A stretch of DNA of 64,000 nucleotides, taken from NCBI RefSeq assembly GCF_005519465.1, contig NZ_CP027858.1, positions 5,022,001-5,086,000 of the forward strand, given 5' to 3'. The translations under genes and the position numbers were made by a program. Below the pieces are notes generated by a model, which saw only the letters and a list, made by a program, of their open reading frames with translations, was not told the origin of the DNA and did no database searches. This document shows positions 25,196 to 34,315 of the stretch, piece by piece (within the stretch, counting starts at the first letter, position 1; every line of letters starts with the position of its first letter). Origin of the DNA: Streptomyces clavuligerus. GTDB lineage: Bacteria; Actinomycetota; Actinomycetes; Streptomycetales; Streptomycetaceae.

Positions 25196-26605
25196 TTAGA
25201 GGTCGAAGTACAGCTCGAACTCGTGCGGGTGCGGACGGAGCTGGATCGGCGCGATCTCGTTGGTGCGCTTGTAGTCGATCCAGGTCTCGATCAGGTCGGC
25301 GGTGAAGACGCCACCGGCCTGGAGGTACTCGTTGTCCGCCTCCAGGGCGTCCAGGACGGCCGGGAGGGAGGTCGGGACCTGGGGGACGCCCGCGTGCTCC
25401 TCGGGGGCCAGCTCGTAGAGGTCCTTGTCGATCGGCTCGGCCGGCTCGATCTTGTTCTTGACGCCGTCGAGGCCCGCGAGGAGGAGGGCCGAGAAGGCCA
25501 GGTACGGGTTGGAGGACGGGTCGGGGGCGCGGAACTCGACGCGCTTGGCCTTGGGGTTGGAGCCCGTGATCGGGATGCGCATCGCGGCGGAGCGGTTGCG
25601 CTGCGAGTAGACCAGGTTCACCGGTGCCTCGAAGCCCGGGACCAGACGGTGGTAGGAGTTCACCGTCGGGTTGGTGAAGGCCAGCAGCGAGGGCGCGTGC
25701 TTGAGGATGCCGCCGATGTAGTAGCGGGCGGTGTCCGAGAGGCCCGCGTAGCCCTGCTCGTCGTAGAAGAGCGGGGAGCCGCCCGACCACAGCGACTGGT
25801 GGACGTGCATGCCCGAGCCGTTGTCACCGAAGATCGGCTTCGGCATGAAGGTGGCGGTCTTGCCGTTGCGCCAGGCGACGTTCTTCACGATGTACTTGAA
25901 GAGCATCAGGTCGTCGGCGGCGGCGAGCAGCGTGTTGAACTTGTAGTTGATCTCCGCCTGGCCGGCCGTGCCCACCTCGTGGTGCTGGCGCTCGACCTGG
26001 AGCCCGGCCCGGTCCAGCTCCAGGGAGATCTCGGCGCGCAGGTCGGCGAAGTGGTCGACCGGGGGAGCCGGGAAGTAGCCGCCCTTGTAGCGGACCTTGT
26101 AGCCGCGGTTGTCCTCGACCGCACCGGTGTTCCAGGCGCCCGCCTCGGAGTCGATGTGGTAGAAGCCCTCGTTCGCGGAGGTCGCGAAGCGCACCGAGTC
26201 GAAGACGTAGAACTCGGCCTCGGGGCCGAAGTACGCGGTGTCCGCGATGCCGGTGGAGGTGAGGTACGCCTCCGCCTTCTTGGCGATGTTGCGCGGGTCA
26301 CGGCTGTACTGCTCGCCGGTGATCGGGTCGTGGATGAAGAAGTTGATGTTGACGGTCTTGTCCCGGCGGAACGGGTCCAGACGGGCGGTCGACAGGTCGG
26401 CGCGCAGCGCCATGTCGGACTCGTGGATCGCCTGGAAACCACGGATGGACGAGCCGTCGAAGGCCAGCTCCTCGTCCGGGTCGAACGCCGCCGCCGGGAT
26501 CGTGAAGTGCTGCATGACACCCGGCAGGTCGCAGAATCGGACGTCGATGAACTTGACGTCCTCGTCGGCGATGTACTTCTTCGCGTCGTCGGCGTTCTGG
26601 AACAT
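25196..26605 (-). CDS. glnA: Glutamine synthetase type I
   Basis: GlnA makes glutamine from glutamate, ammonium and ATP. It is 469 aa, the normal length for GSI-beta. Motifs in order: [104 protein letters not shown] and, near residue 397, [11 protein letters not shown], whose Tyr is the site adenylylated by GlnE. It is therefore under both activity and transcription control. A GlnR box lies 99-136 bp upstream. It is monocistronic, with a strong hairpin downstream. The ATG at 26605 has AGGAGT at a usable distance. Confidence 0.99.
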   Translation of the reverse strand: MFQNADDAKKYIADEDVKFIDVRFCDLPGVMQHFTIPAAAFDPDEELAFDGSSIRGFQAIHESDMALRADLSTARLDPFRRDKTVNINFFIHDPITGEQYSRDPRNIAKKAEAYLTSTGIADTAYFGPEAEFYVFDSVRFATSANEGFYHIDSEAGAWNTGAVEDNRGYKVRYKGGYFPAPPVDHFADLRAEISLELDRAGLQVERQHHEVGTAGQAEINYKFNTLLAAADDLMLFKYIVKNVAWRNGKTATFMPKPIFGDNGSGMHVHQSLWSGGSPLFYDEQGYAGLSDTARYYIGGILKHAPSLLAFTNPTVNSYHRLVPGFEAPVNLVYSQRNRSAAMRIPITGSNPKAKRVEFRAPDPSSNPYLAFSALLLAGLDGVKNKIEPAEPIDKDLYELAPEEHAGVPQVPTSLPAVLDALEADNEYLQAGGVFTADLIETWIDYKRTNEIAPIQLRPHPHEFELYFDL

Positions 26606-26703
26606 CCAACTCCTCCTACTCCCGTCCCCGGGTCGGTGGGGCGGGCTTGCGGCTGTCGCGGCCAGTGCGGTGGCACACGCGTGACCGACCTTAGGCAGAT
26701 GGG

Positions 26704-26741
26704 ATTTCTCCAGCATGACCCGTTTGTTTCGCACACGTTAA
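26704..26741 (-). promoter_or_regulatory. GlnR operator of glnA
   Basis: Read on the minus strand: TTAAC-n6-GAAAC-n6-GTCAT-n6-GAAAT. Four half-sites with exact 6-nt spacing match the GlnR consensus better than the glnII box does at the second half-site. It lies 99-136 bp upstream of the glnA start. Confidence 0.9.
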
Positions 26742-26828
26742 CCGGGAGGTGGGAGGGGGCGGGGGCCGCGACCGGCCGGGTGAGGGGTGCGACGGAGAGA
26801 TCGAAACCGGGCACAGTACCGTGGACGG

Positions 26829-27299
26829 GTGGACAACAGGCAAGCAATCGGATCGTGGCTCTCCGGGCCGCGCGCGGCGGCCGAGGACATGGGCGTCGAC
26901 TTCGGACACCGGGGCAAGCGGCTCGGCCTGCCGGAGGCAGGACCGGGCTCCATGGCCCCCCTCGGACGGCGTTTCGGCGCCCTCTTCATCGACTGGGGGC
27001 TCTGCTTCCTGATCTCGTACGGGCTGCTGGCCCGGGGCGAACCTTCGCAGACCGTGTCCAACTGGGCGCTGGGTGTCTTCCTCGTTCTGCACATCCTCAC
27101 CGTCGGCACGGTGGGCTTCACCCCCGGCAAGCGGCTGCTGGGCATCTGGGTGGTCTCCGCCGACGGCGGACGGCTGGGCTTCGGCCGGGCCGTGCTGCGG
27201 AGCGTCCTGCTGGTCCTCGCCCTTCCGGCGCTGATCTGGGACCGGGACGGCCGGGGGCTCCACGACCGCTTCTCCAAGGCCGTCCAGGTCAGGATGTAG
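26829..27299 (+). CDS. RDD-family membrane protein
   Basis: A 156-aa membrane protein. The RDD domain (about 45-150) has the family's Arg and the two Asp residues in the first and last helices: PLGRRFGALFIDWGLCFLIS and LPALIWDRDGRGLHDRFSKA. Between them are ALGVFLVLHILTVGTVGFTP and GKRLLGIWVVSADGGRLGF. RDD proteins are thought to carry solutes or act as membrane adaptors; no specific role is known here. The GTG start at 26829 begins MDNRQAIGSWLSGPRAAAED, the usual Streptomyces N-terminus. It is divergent from glnA and ends at a shared terminator. Confidence 0.9.
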   Translation: MDNRQAIGSWLSGPRAAAEDMGVDFGHRGKRLGLPEAGPGSMAPLGRRFGALFIDWGLCFLISYGLLARGEPSQTVSNWALGVFLVLHILTVGTVGFTPGKRLLGIWVVSADGGRLGFGRAVLRSVLLVLALPALIWDRDGRGLHDRFSKAVQVRM

Positions 27300-27354
27300 C
27301 CGACAGCCGACAGCCGACAGCCGAGCAGGACGCAGAGAAGGAAACGGGTACGCG

Positions 27355-27394
27355 AAAGGGCCCTGGCACCTCGTCCGAGGTGCCAGGGCCCTTT
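27355..27394. terminator. Bidirectional terminator hairpin
   Basis: A perfect 19-bp stem (27355-27373 with 27376-27394). The A-run on one side and T-run on the other suit termination of both convergent genes, the RDD and DUF4191 genes. Confidence 0.92.
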
Positions 27395-27418
27395 CCGTAT
27401 CCAATGGGACGGCCCGGG

Positions 27419-28126
27419 TCAGCGCATCTTTCCGCCGCGCGGCATCCGCATGCCCTTGGGCATGGGCCCCTTCGGCAGGGGCATATTGCTCATGAGGTCC
27501 CCGAGCGCCCGCAGCCGGTCGTTCGCCGAGGCCACCTGCGCGCCGGAGAGAATCCGCGGCAGCTTGAGCATCGTCGTACGGACCTTCTTCAGCGGCACCT
27601 GGTCCTCGCCCGTGCCCACCAGGATGTCGTGCACCGGTACGTCGTACACGACGCGCGCCATCTTCTTCTTCTCGGCCGCCAGCATCGGCTTCAGCCGGTT
27701 GGGGTTGCCCTCGGCGACCAGCACGATGCCCGCGCGGCCGACGGCCCGGTGGATCACGTCCTGGCTGCGGTTCATCGCGACCGCCGGGGTGGTGGTCCAG
27801 CCCCGGCCCACGTTCTGGAGCACCGCCGCGGCGGCGCCGGGCTGGCCCTCCATCTGTCCGAAGGCCGCCCGCTCGGCACGGCGGCCGAAGACGATCGCCG
27901 TCGCGAGGAAGGCCACCAGGAAGCCCAGGATTCCCAGGTAGACGGGGTAACCGATCCAGAAGCCCAGCCCGAGGAAGGCACCGAAGGTGACGATTCCCAC
28001 AGCCGCGAGGATCAGCCCGACCTTGGGGTCGGCCTTCCGCGTCATCTTGTACGTCAGAGCGATCTGCTTGAGTCGCCCCGGATTCGCAGCAGCCTCAGCG
28101 CTGTCAGAGTTAGCCTTCCTCGCCAT
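27419..28126 (-). CDS. DUF4191 membrane protein
   Basis: A 235-aa actinobacterial protein of the DUF4191 family. A charged N-terminus (RLKQIALTYKMTRKADPKVG) is followed by two membrane helices at about 35-80 (GLILAAVGIVTFGAFLGLGF; YLGILGFLVAFLATAIVFG). The cytosolic domain has VLQNVGRGWTTTPAVAMNRS, DVIHRAVGRAGIVLVAEGN and VPVHDILVGTGEDQVPL. The C-terminus is Met/Pro/Gly-rich. The family is regularly found next to lipA in actinobacteria, as here, but its function is unknown. The gene for a small protein lies 10 bp upstream in the same direction. Confidence 0.9.
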   Translation of the reverse strand: MARKANSDSAEAAANPGRLKQIALTYKMTRKADPKVGLILAAVGIVTFGAFLGLGFWIGYPVYLGILGFLVAFLATAIVFGRRAERAAFGQMEGQPGAAAAVLQNVGRGWTTTPAVAMNRSQDVIHRAVGRAGIVLVAEGNPNRLKPMLAAEKKKMARVVYDVPVHDILVGTGEDQVPLKKVRTTMLKLPRILSGAQVASANDRLRALGDLMSNMPLPKGPMPKGMRMPRGGKMR

Positions 28127-28136
28127 ACAAGGAAGT

Positions 28137-28400
28137 TTACGTGGCCGCCGGACCCCGGCCCGCCACGGCCTCCAGTACGTGCTGCGCCTCCACCCGGTCC
28201 TTGGCGCGGCGCCGGTCCTCCAGGACCGCGGTCCAGGCGTTGCGGCGGGCGGTGCGCTGCCCGACGCCGAGCAGCAGCGACTCCATCGCCCGCAGCGCGT
28301 CCGTGACGGCCGGGAGGGCGTGCGCGCGCACCAGCCGGGCGGACCCGGCGGACGGGGTGAACGGGGCGGGACGGATCGGGCGTACCGGCGACGCCTGCAT
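28137..28400 (-). CDS. Small conserved protein, unknown function
   Basis: An 87-aa protein with a Pro-rich start and a helical, Ala/Arg-rich body (RLVRAHALPAVTDALRAMES, LLLGVGQRTARRNAWTAVLE). It has no signal or membrane segment. GAGGGGG lies at a usable distance before the ATG at 28400, and the DUF4191 gene follows 10 bp after the stop, so the two should be co-transcribed. It resembles a small hypothetical gene found near lipA in other streptomycetes (from memory); no function is known. Confidence 0.62.
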   Translation of the reverse strand: MQASPVRPIRPAPFTPSAGSARLVRAHALPAVTDALRAMESLLLGVGQRTARRNAWTAVLEDRRRAKDRVEAQHVLEAVAGRGPAAT

Positions 28401-28757
28401 GGCGGTGGCCCCCTCGGGGAAGCCGGCCGACGGATCGGCCGGATCGGTGGTCGACGGCCGGCGTCGGGGCCGGCGTCGATGGTCGGTGCAACGGTCCGGG
28501 GAACAGCGTTACGCGTCGGTGTTACCAGCGGGTGACACGGGGGTCAAACGCCTATGAAACCTATACGCGCGCCCACTAAAGCCTGACGCGACCCGTACGC
28601 ACCCCGTCGACCTGCGGGGAGTGCGCGGGCCGCGCCCACGACTGCGAGTTACCGATCGGTAGTCGCTTGTGCTTCAATTCACAGGCCGCCCGGCCGGACC
28701 GTGCCGCCGGACAGCCCCGCCGTCCGGGGCAGCCTCGCCGTCCGGGGCGGCCCCGGC
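28401..28757. other. Intergenic region between lipA and the small-protein gene
   Basis: 357 bp without a gene. It contains GC-rich direct repeats just past the lipA stop (CGCCGTCCGGGGC twice), a perfect palindrome at 28650-28661 and, nearer the small gene, a TTGACC-n18-GGTAAC pair on the minus strand that could be its promoter. Confidence 0.5.
28650..28661. promoter_or_regulatory. Perfect palindrome resembling a TetR-family operator
   Basis: TACCGATCGGTA, extended by partial symmetry to TTACCGATCGGTAG. Sites of this form are typical of TetR-family repressors. No TetR gene lies in the window, so the regulator would be encoded elsewhere. Confidence 0.45.
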
Positions 28758-29735
28758 TCAGACCGCCTGCGCCGCCACCGGGCCCGCGGACTCCACCGCG
28801 CGCCGCTCGATCGCCTGGGCGTAGAGCCGCCCCGCGCGGTACGAGGACCGCACCAGCGGGCCCGACATCACACCGGAGAAGCCGATCTCCTCGGCCTCCT
28901 CCTTCAGCTCCACGAACTCCTGGGGCTTCACCCACCGCTCCACCGGGTGGTGGCGCACCGAGGGACGCAGATACTGCGTGATCGTGATCAGCTCGCAACC
29001 CGCCTCGTGGAGCTGGAGCAGCGCCTCGCTGATCTCCGCGCGCTCCTCGCCCATGCCCAGGATCAGATTGGACTTGGTCACCAGGCCCGCGGCACGGGCC
29101 CGGGTGATGACGTCGAGCGAGCGCTCGTAACGGAAACCGGGGCGGATGCGCTTGAAGATCCGCGGCACGGTCTCGACGTTGTGCGCGAAGACCTCGGGAC
29201 GGGACTCGAAGACTTCCTCAAGGAGTGCGGGGACCGCATTGAAGTCGGGGGCCAGCAGCTCCACCTTGGTGTGGCCGCCCTCACGTCCGGCGGTCTGCTG
29301 ATGGATCTGCCGCACCGTCTCCGCGTACAGCCAGGCGCCGCCGTCCGCCAGGTCGTCCCGGGCCACGCCGGTCACGGTGGCGTAGTTCAGGTCCATGGTG
29401 ACGACCGACTCGCCGACCCGGCGGGGCTCGTCGCGGTCGAGCGCCTGGGGCTTGCCCGTGTCGATCTGGCAGAAGTCGCAGCGCCGGGTGCACTGGTCGC
29501 CGCCGATGAGGAAGGTGGCCTCGCGGTCCTCCCAGCACTCGTAGATGTTGGGACAGCCCGCCTCCTGGCACACCGTGTGCAGACCCTCGCTCTTCACGAG
29601 GTTCTGCATCTTGGTGTACTCGGGGCCCATCTTCGCCCGGGTCTTGATCCACTCGGGCTTGCGCTCGATGGGGGTCTGGCTGTTCCGGACCTCCAGGCGC
29701 AGCATCTTGCGTCCGTCGGGTGCGACAGCGGACAC
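28758..29735 (-). CDS. lipA: Lipoyl synthase
   Basis: A radical-SAM enzyme of 325 aa that inserts two sulfur atoms into octanoyl groups on lipoyl domains. The auxiliary cluster Cys residues lie in [18 protein letters not shown], and the SAM-cluster motif is [11 protein letters not shown] (CxxxCxxC). The C-terminal Ser ligand motif is in [14 protein letters not shown]. Start at GTG 29735 ([19 protein letters not shown]). lipB lies 211 bp upstream in the same direction. Its substrates include the E2 protein encoded at 43516-45300, which carries two lipoyl domains. Confidence 0.98.
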   Translation of the reverse strand: MSAVAPDGRKMLRLEVRNSQTPIERKPEWIKTRAKMGPEYTKMQNLVKSEGLHTVCQEAGCPNIYECWEDREATFLIGGDQCTRRCDFCQIDTGKPQALDRDEPRRVGESVVTMDLNYATVTGVARDDLADGGAWLYAETVRQIHQQTAGREGGHTKVELLAPDFNAVPALLEEVFESRPEVFAHNVETVPRIFKRIRPGFRYERSLDVITRARAAGLVTKSNLILGMGEERAEISEALLQLHEAGCELITITQYLRPSVRHHPVERWVKPQEFVELKEEAEEIGFSGVMSGPLVRSSYRAGRLYAQAIERRAVESAGPVAAQAV

Positions 29736-29946
29736 GTCGGCGCCCCTTTCTGCTATCGCGGCATTTCTGCGCTCGCGGCATTCGAATCTGCGGCGCCCAC
29801 CAGGGTACGCCCGTCATTTGTGCGGCCCTACGTCCGGCCAACCCGTGGACGGCGGGGCGCATTCCCCCAGCGGGCCAGGAACGGTTCCGCACGGCCGCGG
29901 ACCGGGTCCGGACCGGGTCCGGGGCGCTCCGGGCCCCGGGCGGGAC

Positions 29947-30741
29947 CTACGCGGGCGTGCCCACGGGTCTCGGCCGCAGCTCGGCCGTCTCCAGGACCTC
30001 CCGGAGCCGCCGCTCCACCACCGGCAGCGCGTCGGCGATCGTGATCTCCCGGCCCAGCTCGGCCGAGAGCGAGGTCACACCCGCGTCGCGGATGCCGCAG
30101 GGCACGATCCGGTCGAACCAGGTGTTGTCCGGATTCACATTGAGCGCGAAGCCGTGCATCGAGACCCCCTTCGCGATCCGGATGCCGATCGCGGCCAGCT
30201 TGCGGTCCTCGCGGCGCTGCCCCGCGTTGGACGGGGCGTACTCGGGGCCGTTCAGCCGGGGGTCGAACTCCTCGTCCTGGAGCCTCGGGTCGAAGTCCAG
30301 CGAGAGGCCGCCGATCGCCGGGCGCTCCTCGACCGGGTCGCCCAGCACCCAGACCCCGCTGCGGCCCTCCACCCGGCTGGTCTCCAGACCGAAGTCGGCG
30401 CAGGCGAGGATCAGGGCCTCCTCCAGCCTGCGCACGTGCGCCACGACGTCCACCGGGCGCGGCAGCTTGATGATCGGGTAGCCGACGAGCTGCCCCGGGC
30501 CGTGCCAGGTGATCTTGCCGCCCCGGTCCACGTCGACGACCGGCGTGCCGTCGAGCGGGCGCTCGCTGTCGGCCGTGCGCCGCCCCGCCGTGTACACCGG
30601 CGGGTGCTCCAGCAGCAGACAGGTGTCCGGGACCTCGTCCGCGAACCGGGCGGCGTGCACCTCGCGCTGCTTCTGCCACGCCTCCTGGTACTCGACCGCT
30701 TCCCCGCCGAAGCCCAGCCGGACGAACCGCAGCTCACTCAC
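29947..30741 (-). CDS. lipB: Octanoyltransferase
   Basis: LipB moves octanoyl from acyl carrier protein to the lipoyl domain Lys, the step before LipA. It is 264 aa. The family motifs are [14 protein letters not shown], the active-site loop [20 protein letters not shown] and [20 protein letters not shown] with the following [13 protein letters not shown], which contains the catalytic Cys (PCG) and the conserved Lys (KLAAIG). An insertion around residues 145-170 ([19 protein letters not shown]) separates motifs and is acidic. First gene of the lipB-lipA pair; divergent from the NsdA-like regulator across 281 bp. Confidence 0.97.
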   Translation of the reverse strand: MSELRFVRLGFGGEAVEYQEAWQKQREVHAARFADEVPDTCLLLEHPPVYTAGRRTADSERPLDGTPVVDVDRGGKITWHGPGQLVGYPIIKLPRPVDVVAHVRRLEEALILACADFGLETSRVEGRSGVWVLGDPVEERPAIGGLSLDFDPRLQDEEFDPRLNGPEYAPSNAGQRREDRKLAAIGIRIAKGVSMHGFALNVNPDNTWFDRIVPCGIRDAGVTSLSAELGREITIADALPVVERRLREVLETAELRPRPVGTPA

Positions 30742-31022
30742 GGCACTGCCTCCCTCGAACCTTCATCGTGCGCGCGTCGCGCCCCCGCCACTGTACGGCC
30801 GTCGGCCCGCAGGTGACGGGCGAGGTAGGGCTCGTCACCGAAGGGCGGCCCGTTCCCCCGCAGGAGGGGCCGGAACCGTCAGTGCCGCCCCTGATCCTCA
30901 CACGATCGGATGAAAGTGGGCCCATGGTGGCGGTACTCGCGGTAAGGGCGGCTAAATTCGCGCCGTTCCTTGAGGGCCACCAGGGCTGTGACCGGCCCGG
31001 AAGGCAGGAGACCGCATAGCTG

Positions 31023-32552
31023 ATGACGGAACGACCCTCGCCGCGCATGCCCAATCGCCAACTGGCGGCACTCATCCAGGAAGCCGGATTCTCCAATGCG
31101 GGCCTGGCCCGGAGGGTGGATCAGCTCGGTCTTGAACATGGCCTGGACCTGCGCTACGACAAGACATCAGTGACGCGGTGGCTGCGGGGCCAGCAGCCGC
31201 GCGGAACCACACCGGCGCTGATCGCCGAGGTCTTCACCCGACGCCTCGGCAGGCGGCTCTCGGCCCAGGACCTGGGGCTCGACGCCTGCGCGCCCGTCTA
31301 CGCGGGCCTGGAGTTCGCCGCGACACCCGAGGAGGCGGTGGACATCGTCAGCGGGCTGTGGCGCAAGGACTCCGGCAGCCACACGGAGCTGCGCAAGATC
31401 GCCTTCACCCCGGCGGGGCTGGTGGTGCCCAGCCGGGACTGGCTCATCGGACGGGCCGACGACCGGGTCGGCCGGGGCGACGACCGCTATGAGCACCGTT
31501 ACGGGAGGGAGGCGCGGGACGTACGGGAAGCGCACCCCGTCGTCGGCGCCCTCGGGCGGGTGCCCACCCAGGGCGGGGGCGGCGTCCCCCGGCAGCGCGA
31601 GCGCGGCCCGGTGCCGATGCCGGAGCGCGGCCCCGACCGCGGGCCCGGCCAGCGGGTCACCAGCGGCGACATCGCCGCCCTCCGCTCGGTCGGCGAACTC
31701 TTCCGCACCCTCGACCACGCCTACGGCGGCGGCCACGCCCGCCAGGCCCTCGTGCGCTATCTGGAGCACGAGGCCGAGCCGATGCTCCGGGGCAGCTACG
31801 GCGAGGCCGTCGGCCGCCGCCTCTTCGCGGCCGTCGCCGACCTCACCCGCCTCGCGGGCTGGACCTCGTACGACATCGCCGCGCACGGGCTCGCGCAGCG
31901 GTACTTCGTCCAGGCGCTGCGGCTGGCGCAGGCGGCGGGGGACCGGGCCTACGGCTCCTACGTCCTCGTCACCATGGCCCGCCAGGCCGTCTACCTCGGG
32001 CACGGACGGGAGGCCGTGCAGCTCGCCCGCGTCGCCCAGCAGGGCGTGGGGCCCGGCGCGCCCCCCGTCGTCCAGGCGCTGCTGCACGCGGTGGAGGCCC
32101 GGGGCCACGGCGTCCTGGGCGAGGCCCGCGCCTGCACCGCGTCCCTGCTGCGCGCGGAACGGGCCCTCGGCGCCGCCCGCCCCGGCGACGAGGCGCCGGT
32201 ATGGGGGCGCGCCTTCGACGAGGCGCAGATGACGGACGAGTTCGGCCACTGCTACCGGGACCTCCAGCAGTACCGGCAGGCCGTCCAGTACGCCGAGCGC
32301 TCCCTCCAGCTCCGCCCGGTGGGCATGGCCCGCAGCAGGCTCTTCTGCCGGGTGGTGCTCGCCTCCTCCCGGCTCGCCCTCGGCGAGCTGGACCAGGCGT
32401 GCACCCTGGGCGCGGAGGCCGCGCTCCAGGCGGCGGAGATGCGTTCCGCGCGGGCCCTGGAGTACGTCCAGGACTTCGAACGCCGCCTGGAGCCCTACCG
32501 CGACGCGGCGGCCGTCCGCGGCTACCGCGACCGCGTGGCCCCCCTCGGCTGA
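31023..32552 (+). CDS. NsdA-like regulatory protein with TPR region
   Basis: A 509-aa regulator resembling NsdA of S. coelicolor, a negative regulator of development and antibiotic production. The N-terminal part (about 8-95) is HTH-like: PNRQLAALIQEAGFSNAGLA, RYDKTSVTRWLRGQQPRGTTP, PALIAEVFTRRLGRRLSAQD. A variable, low-complexity linker follows (about 150-210). The C-terminal 270 residues are a helical repeat of the TPR kind (LFRTLDHAYGGGHARQALV, YRDLQQYRQAVQYAERSLQL). The length matches NsdA-family proteins. It stands alone after the divergent lipB; target genes are unknown. Confidence 0.85.
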   Translation: MTERPSPRMPNRQLAALIQEAGFSNAGLARRVDQLGLEHGLDLRYDKTSVTRWLRGQQPRGTTPALIAEVFTRRLGRRLSAQDLGLDACAPVYAGLEFAATPEEAVDIVSGLWRKDSGSHTELRKIAFTPAGLVVPSRDWLIGRADDRVGRGDDRYEHRYGREARDVREAHPVVGALGRVPTQGGGGVPRQRERGPVPMPERGPDRGPGQRVTSGDIAALRSVGELFRTLDHAYGGGHARQALVRYLEHEAEPMLRGSYGEAVGRRLFAAVADLTRLAGWTSYDIAAHGLAQRYFVQALRLAQAAGDRAYGSYVLVTMARQAVYLGHGREAVQLARVAQQGVGPGAPPVVQALLHAVEARGHGVLGEARACTASLLRAERALGAARPGDEAPVWGRAFDEAQMTDEFGHCYRDLQQYRQAVQYAERSLQLRPVGMARSRLFCRVVLASSRLALGELDQACTLGAEAALQAAEMRSARALEYVQDFERRLEPYRDAAAVRGYRDRVAPLG

Positions 32553-32690
32553 CCCACCCACCCGCCCGCACCCGCCGCGCCGGACCCGGCCCCCGGGCCC
32601 GGCGCGGCGGCATGGGCGCCTGCCCCGGGCCGTCCGGCCGTGCCCGGGGCCGGCGGCCGCCCGCGCGGGGGTGCTCGCGGTCTCCCCGGG

Positions 32691-34052
32691 TCAGGCCGCC
32701 TGGCGGGTGGGGCGGGATTCCGGCGGGCGGACGGAGAAGTCGCGGAGGATCGCCGACGCGGTACGGCGGGCCGAGAGGAGGGCGCCCTGGACCGTGCTCG
32801 TGGAGCGGTGGTCGCCGCAGACGTAGAGGCCCGCGAGCACCCGCACCGGGCGGTGCACGTCGTGCGGGGCGTCCATCGCGGGAACGGCGTACGGGTCGTG
32901 GTGGACCGCGAGCGGTTCCCACGCGTCCGTCGCCACCCCGTACAGCCGCGCGAGCTGCCGCCGTACCGCCCCGTCGAGGCCGGGCACCGGCGGGCCGAGG
33001 ACCGTCGAGGAGATCAGGACCCCGCCCCGCGGGGCCCGCGCCGGATCCACCTCGCTCATCACCGCCGTGTGCGAGACCGGCCCGCCGCCGTCCGCGTCCA
33101 GTACCAGCGAGGCCCCCGTCGGCGGCGCCTCCGGTGCGCTGTGGTGCACCACCGTCACCGGGTGGAAACGGGGCACCCGCAGCCCCGGCAGTACCTCGGC
33201 CGCCTCCCGCGCCCCCGTCGCCAGCACCAGCGCCCGGCAGGACAGCTCCCCGTACTCCTCCGTGCTGACCCGGTTGATCGACGCGTCCCGCACCCGCACT
33301 CCCGTGGTCACCGTTCCCTCCGGCAGCGCCGCCGCCAGCCGCTCCGGGAGCAGCGCCGCGCCCCCGGCGGGGACGCAGAGCCGCCCCCGGGCGAAGCCCC
33401 GCAGGGCGAGGTCCGCGCACCGGCTCGACGTGGTCAGCTCCGGGTCGCAGAGCAGCGCGGACAGCAGCGGGCGCAGCACGCCCTGTGTCGTGCGCGAGGG
33501 CAGCCCCCGCCCCGACAGCGTCTCGGCGGCGGTCCGTTCGGGGCGGGCCATCAGCCGCTCCACCGAGGTCCCCGCGAGCCGGGCCAGGGACGCGCTCAGC
33601 CGCGCCTCGTCGAGCGGCCTGGGGGCGCTTGCCAGGGCGCGTGCCATGGTCAGTGCGCCCCTCGTGCTCCCGGCGTCCCAGGCGCGGCGCACGGTCTCCC
33701 CGGTCCGCTGGAGCCGTCCGCCGCAGTGGACCAGCACGCCCGGCGCGAAGGGCCGCAGCGGCACGTCCACCAGGCTCGCGGTGCGCCGCAGTTCCGTGTA
33801 CGAGGTGCTGAGCAACTGGCCCACCCGGTCCAGGCGGAACCCGTCGATCTCCTCCGTCGAGAGTCTGCCGCCGGGCCGGTCGGCGGCCTCCAGAACGCTG
33901 ACGCTGAGGCCCGCCCTGGTCAGCCGATGTGCCACCGAGAGGCCGGAGATACCGGCTCCGACGACGATGACGTCCGCGTGGTCCGCGCTGTGGCCGGTGC
34001 TGATGAGCACGTGCCCCTCCCCGAGGTCGGCGCTCCGCTGTGAGGGGGACAT
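32691..34052 (-). CDS. FAD-dependent amine oxidase-like protein
   Basis: A 453-aa flavoprotein of the amine oxidase/protoporphyrinogen oxidase/phytoene desaturase group. The FAD-binding start is DVIVVGAGISGLSVAHRLTR with LEAADRPGGRLSTEEIDGF. The C-terminal FAD motif is VRVLAGLYVCGDHRSTSTVQG followed by ALLSARRTASAIL. The substrate is not predictable. The start is uncertain: the ATG at 34052 has a purine run too close, and a GTG 17 codons in (before LISTGHSADHADVIVV) has a better-placed GGGGAGG, so the true protein may be about 436 aa. It is convergent with the NsdA-like gene. Confidence 0.86.
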   Translation of the reverse strand: MSPSQRSADLGEGHVLISTGHSADHADVIVVGAGISGLSVAHRLTRAGLSVSVLEAADRPGGRLSTEEIDGFRLDRVGQLLSTSYTELRRTASLVDVPLRPFAPGVLVHCGGRLQRTGETVRRAWDAGSTRGALTMARALASAPRPLDEARLSASLARLAGTSVERLMARPERTAAETLSGRGLPSRTTQGVLRPLLSALLCDPELTTSSRCADLALRGFARGRLCVPAGGAALLPERLAAALPEGTVTTGVRVRDASINRVSTEEYGELSCRALVLATGAREAAEVLPGLRVPRFHPVTVVHHSAPEAPPTGASLVLDADGGGPVSHTAVMSEVDPARAPRGGVLISSTVLGPPVPGLDGAVRRQLARLYGVATDAWEPLAVHHDPYAVPAMDAPHDVHRPVRVLAGLYVCGDHRSTSTVQGALLSARRTASAILRDFSVRPPESRPTRQAA

Positions 34053-34315
34053 GCCCCCGACGGGCCCCTGGAATGCCCGAGTTCGCATCGAGGGTAGGGA
34101 GGCGTGGCCGATTGGCGACGCGCGCACGCGGCGGGGCACCGGAGCGCGGGGGCGCACTGCCGGTACGGGCCCTCGGGAACGGCTTCCGGGGCCCGGAGGA
34201 GGCCCTGGGAGGGGTGTTCCGGCTGGGTACGGGGAGCCCGCCGGGACGGCCGGGAGGAGCCCCGTTCCGGCGGGCGGGGACAGCACGGGCCGGGACGCCG
34301 CCCCGGGCCGGGAGG

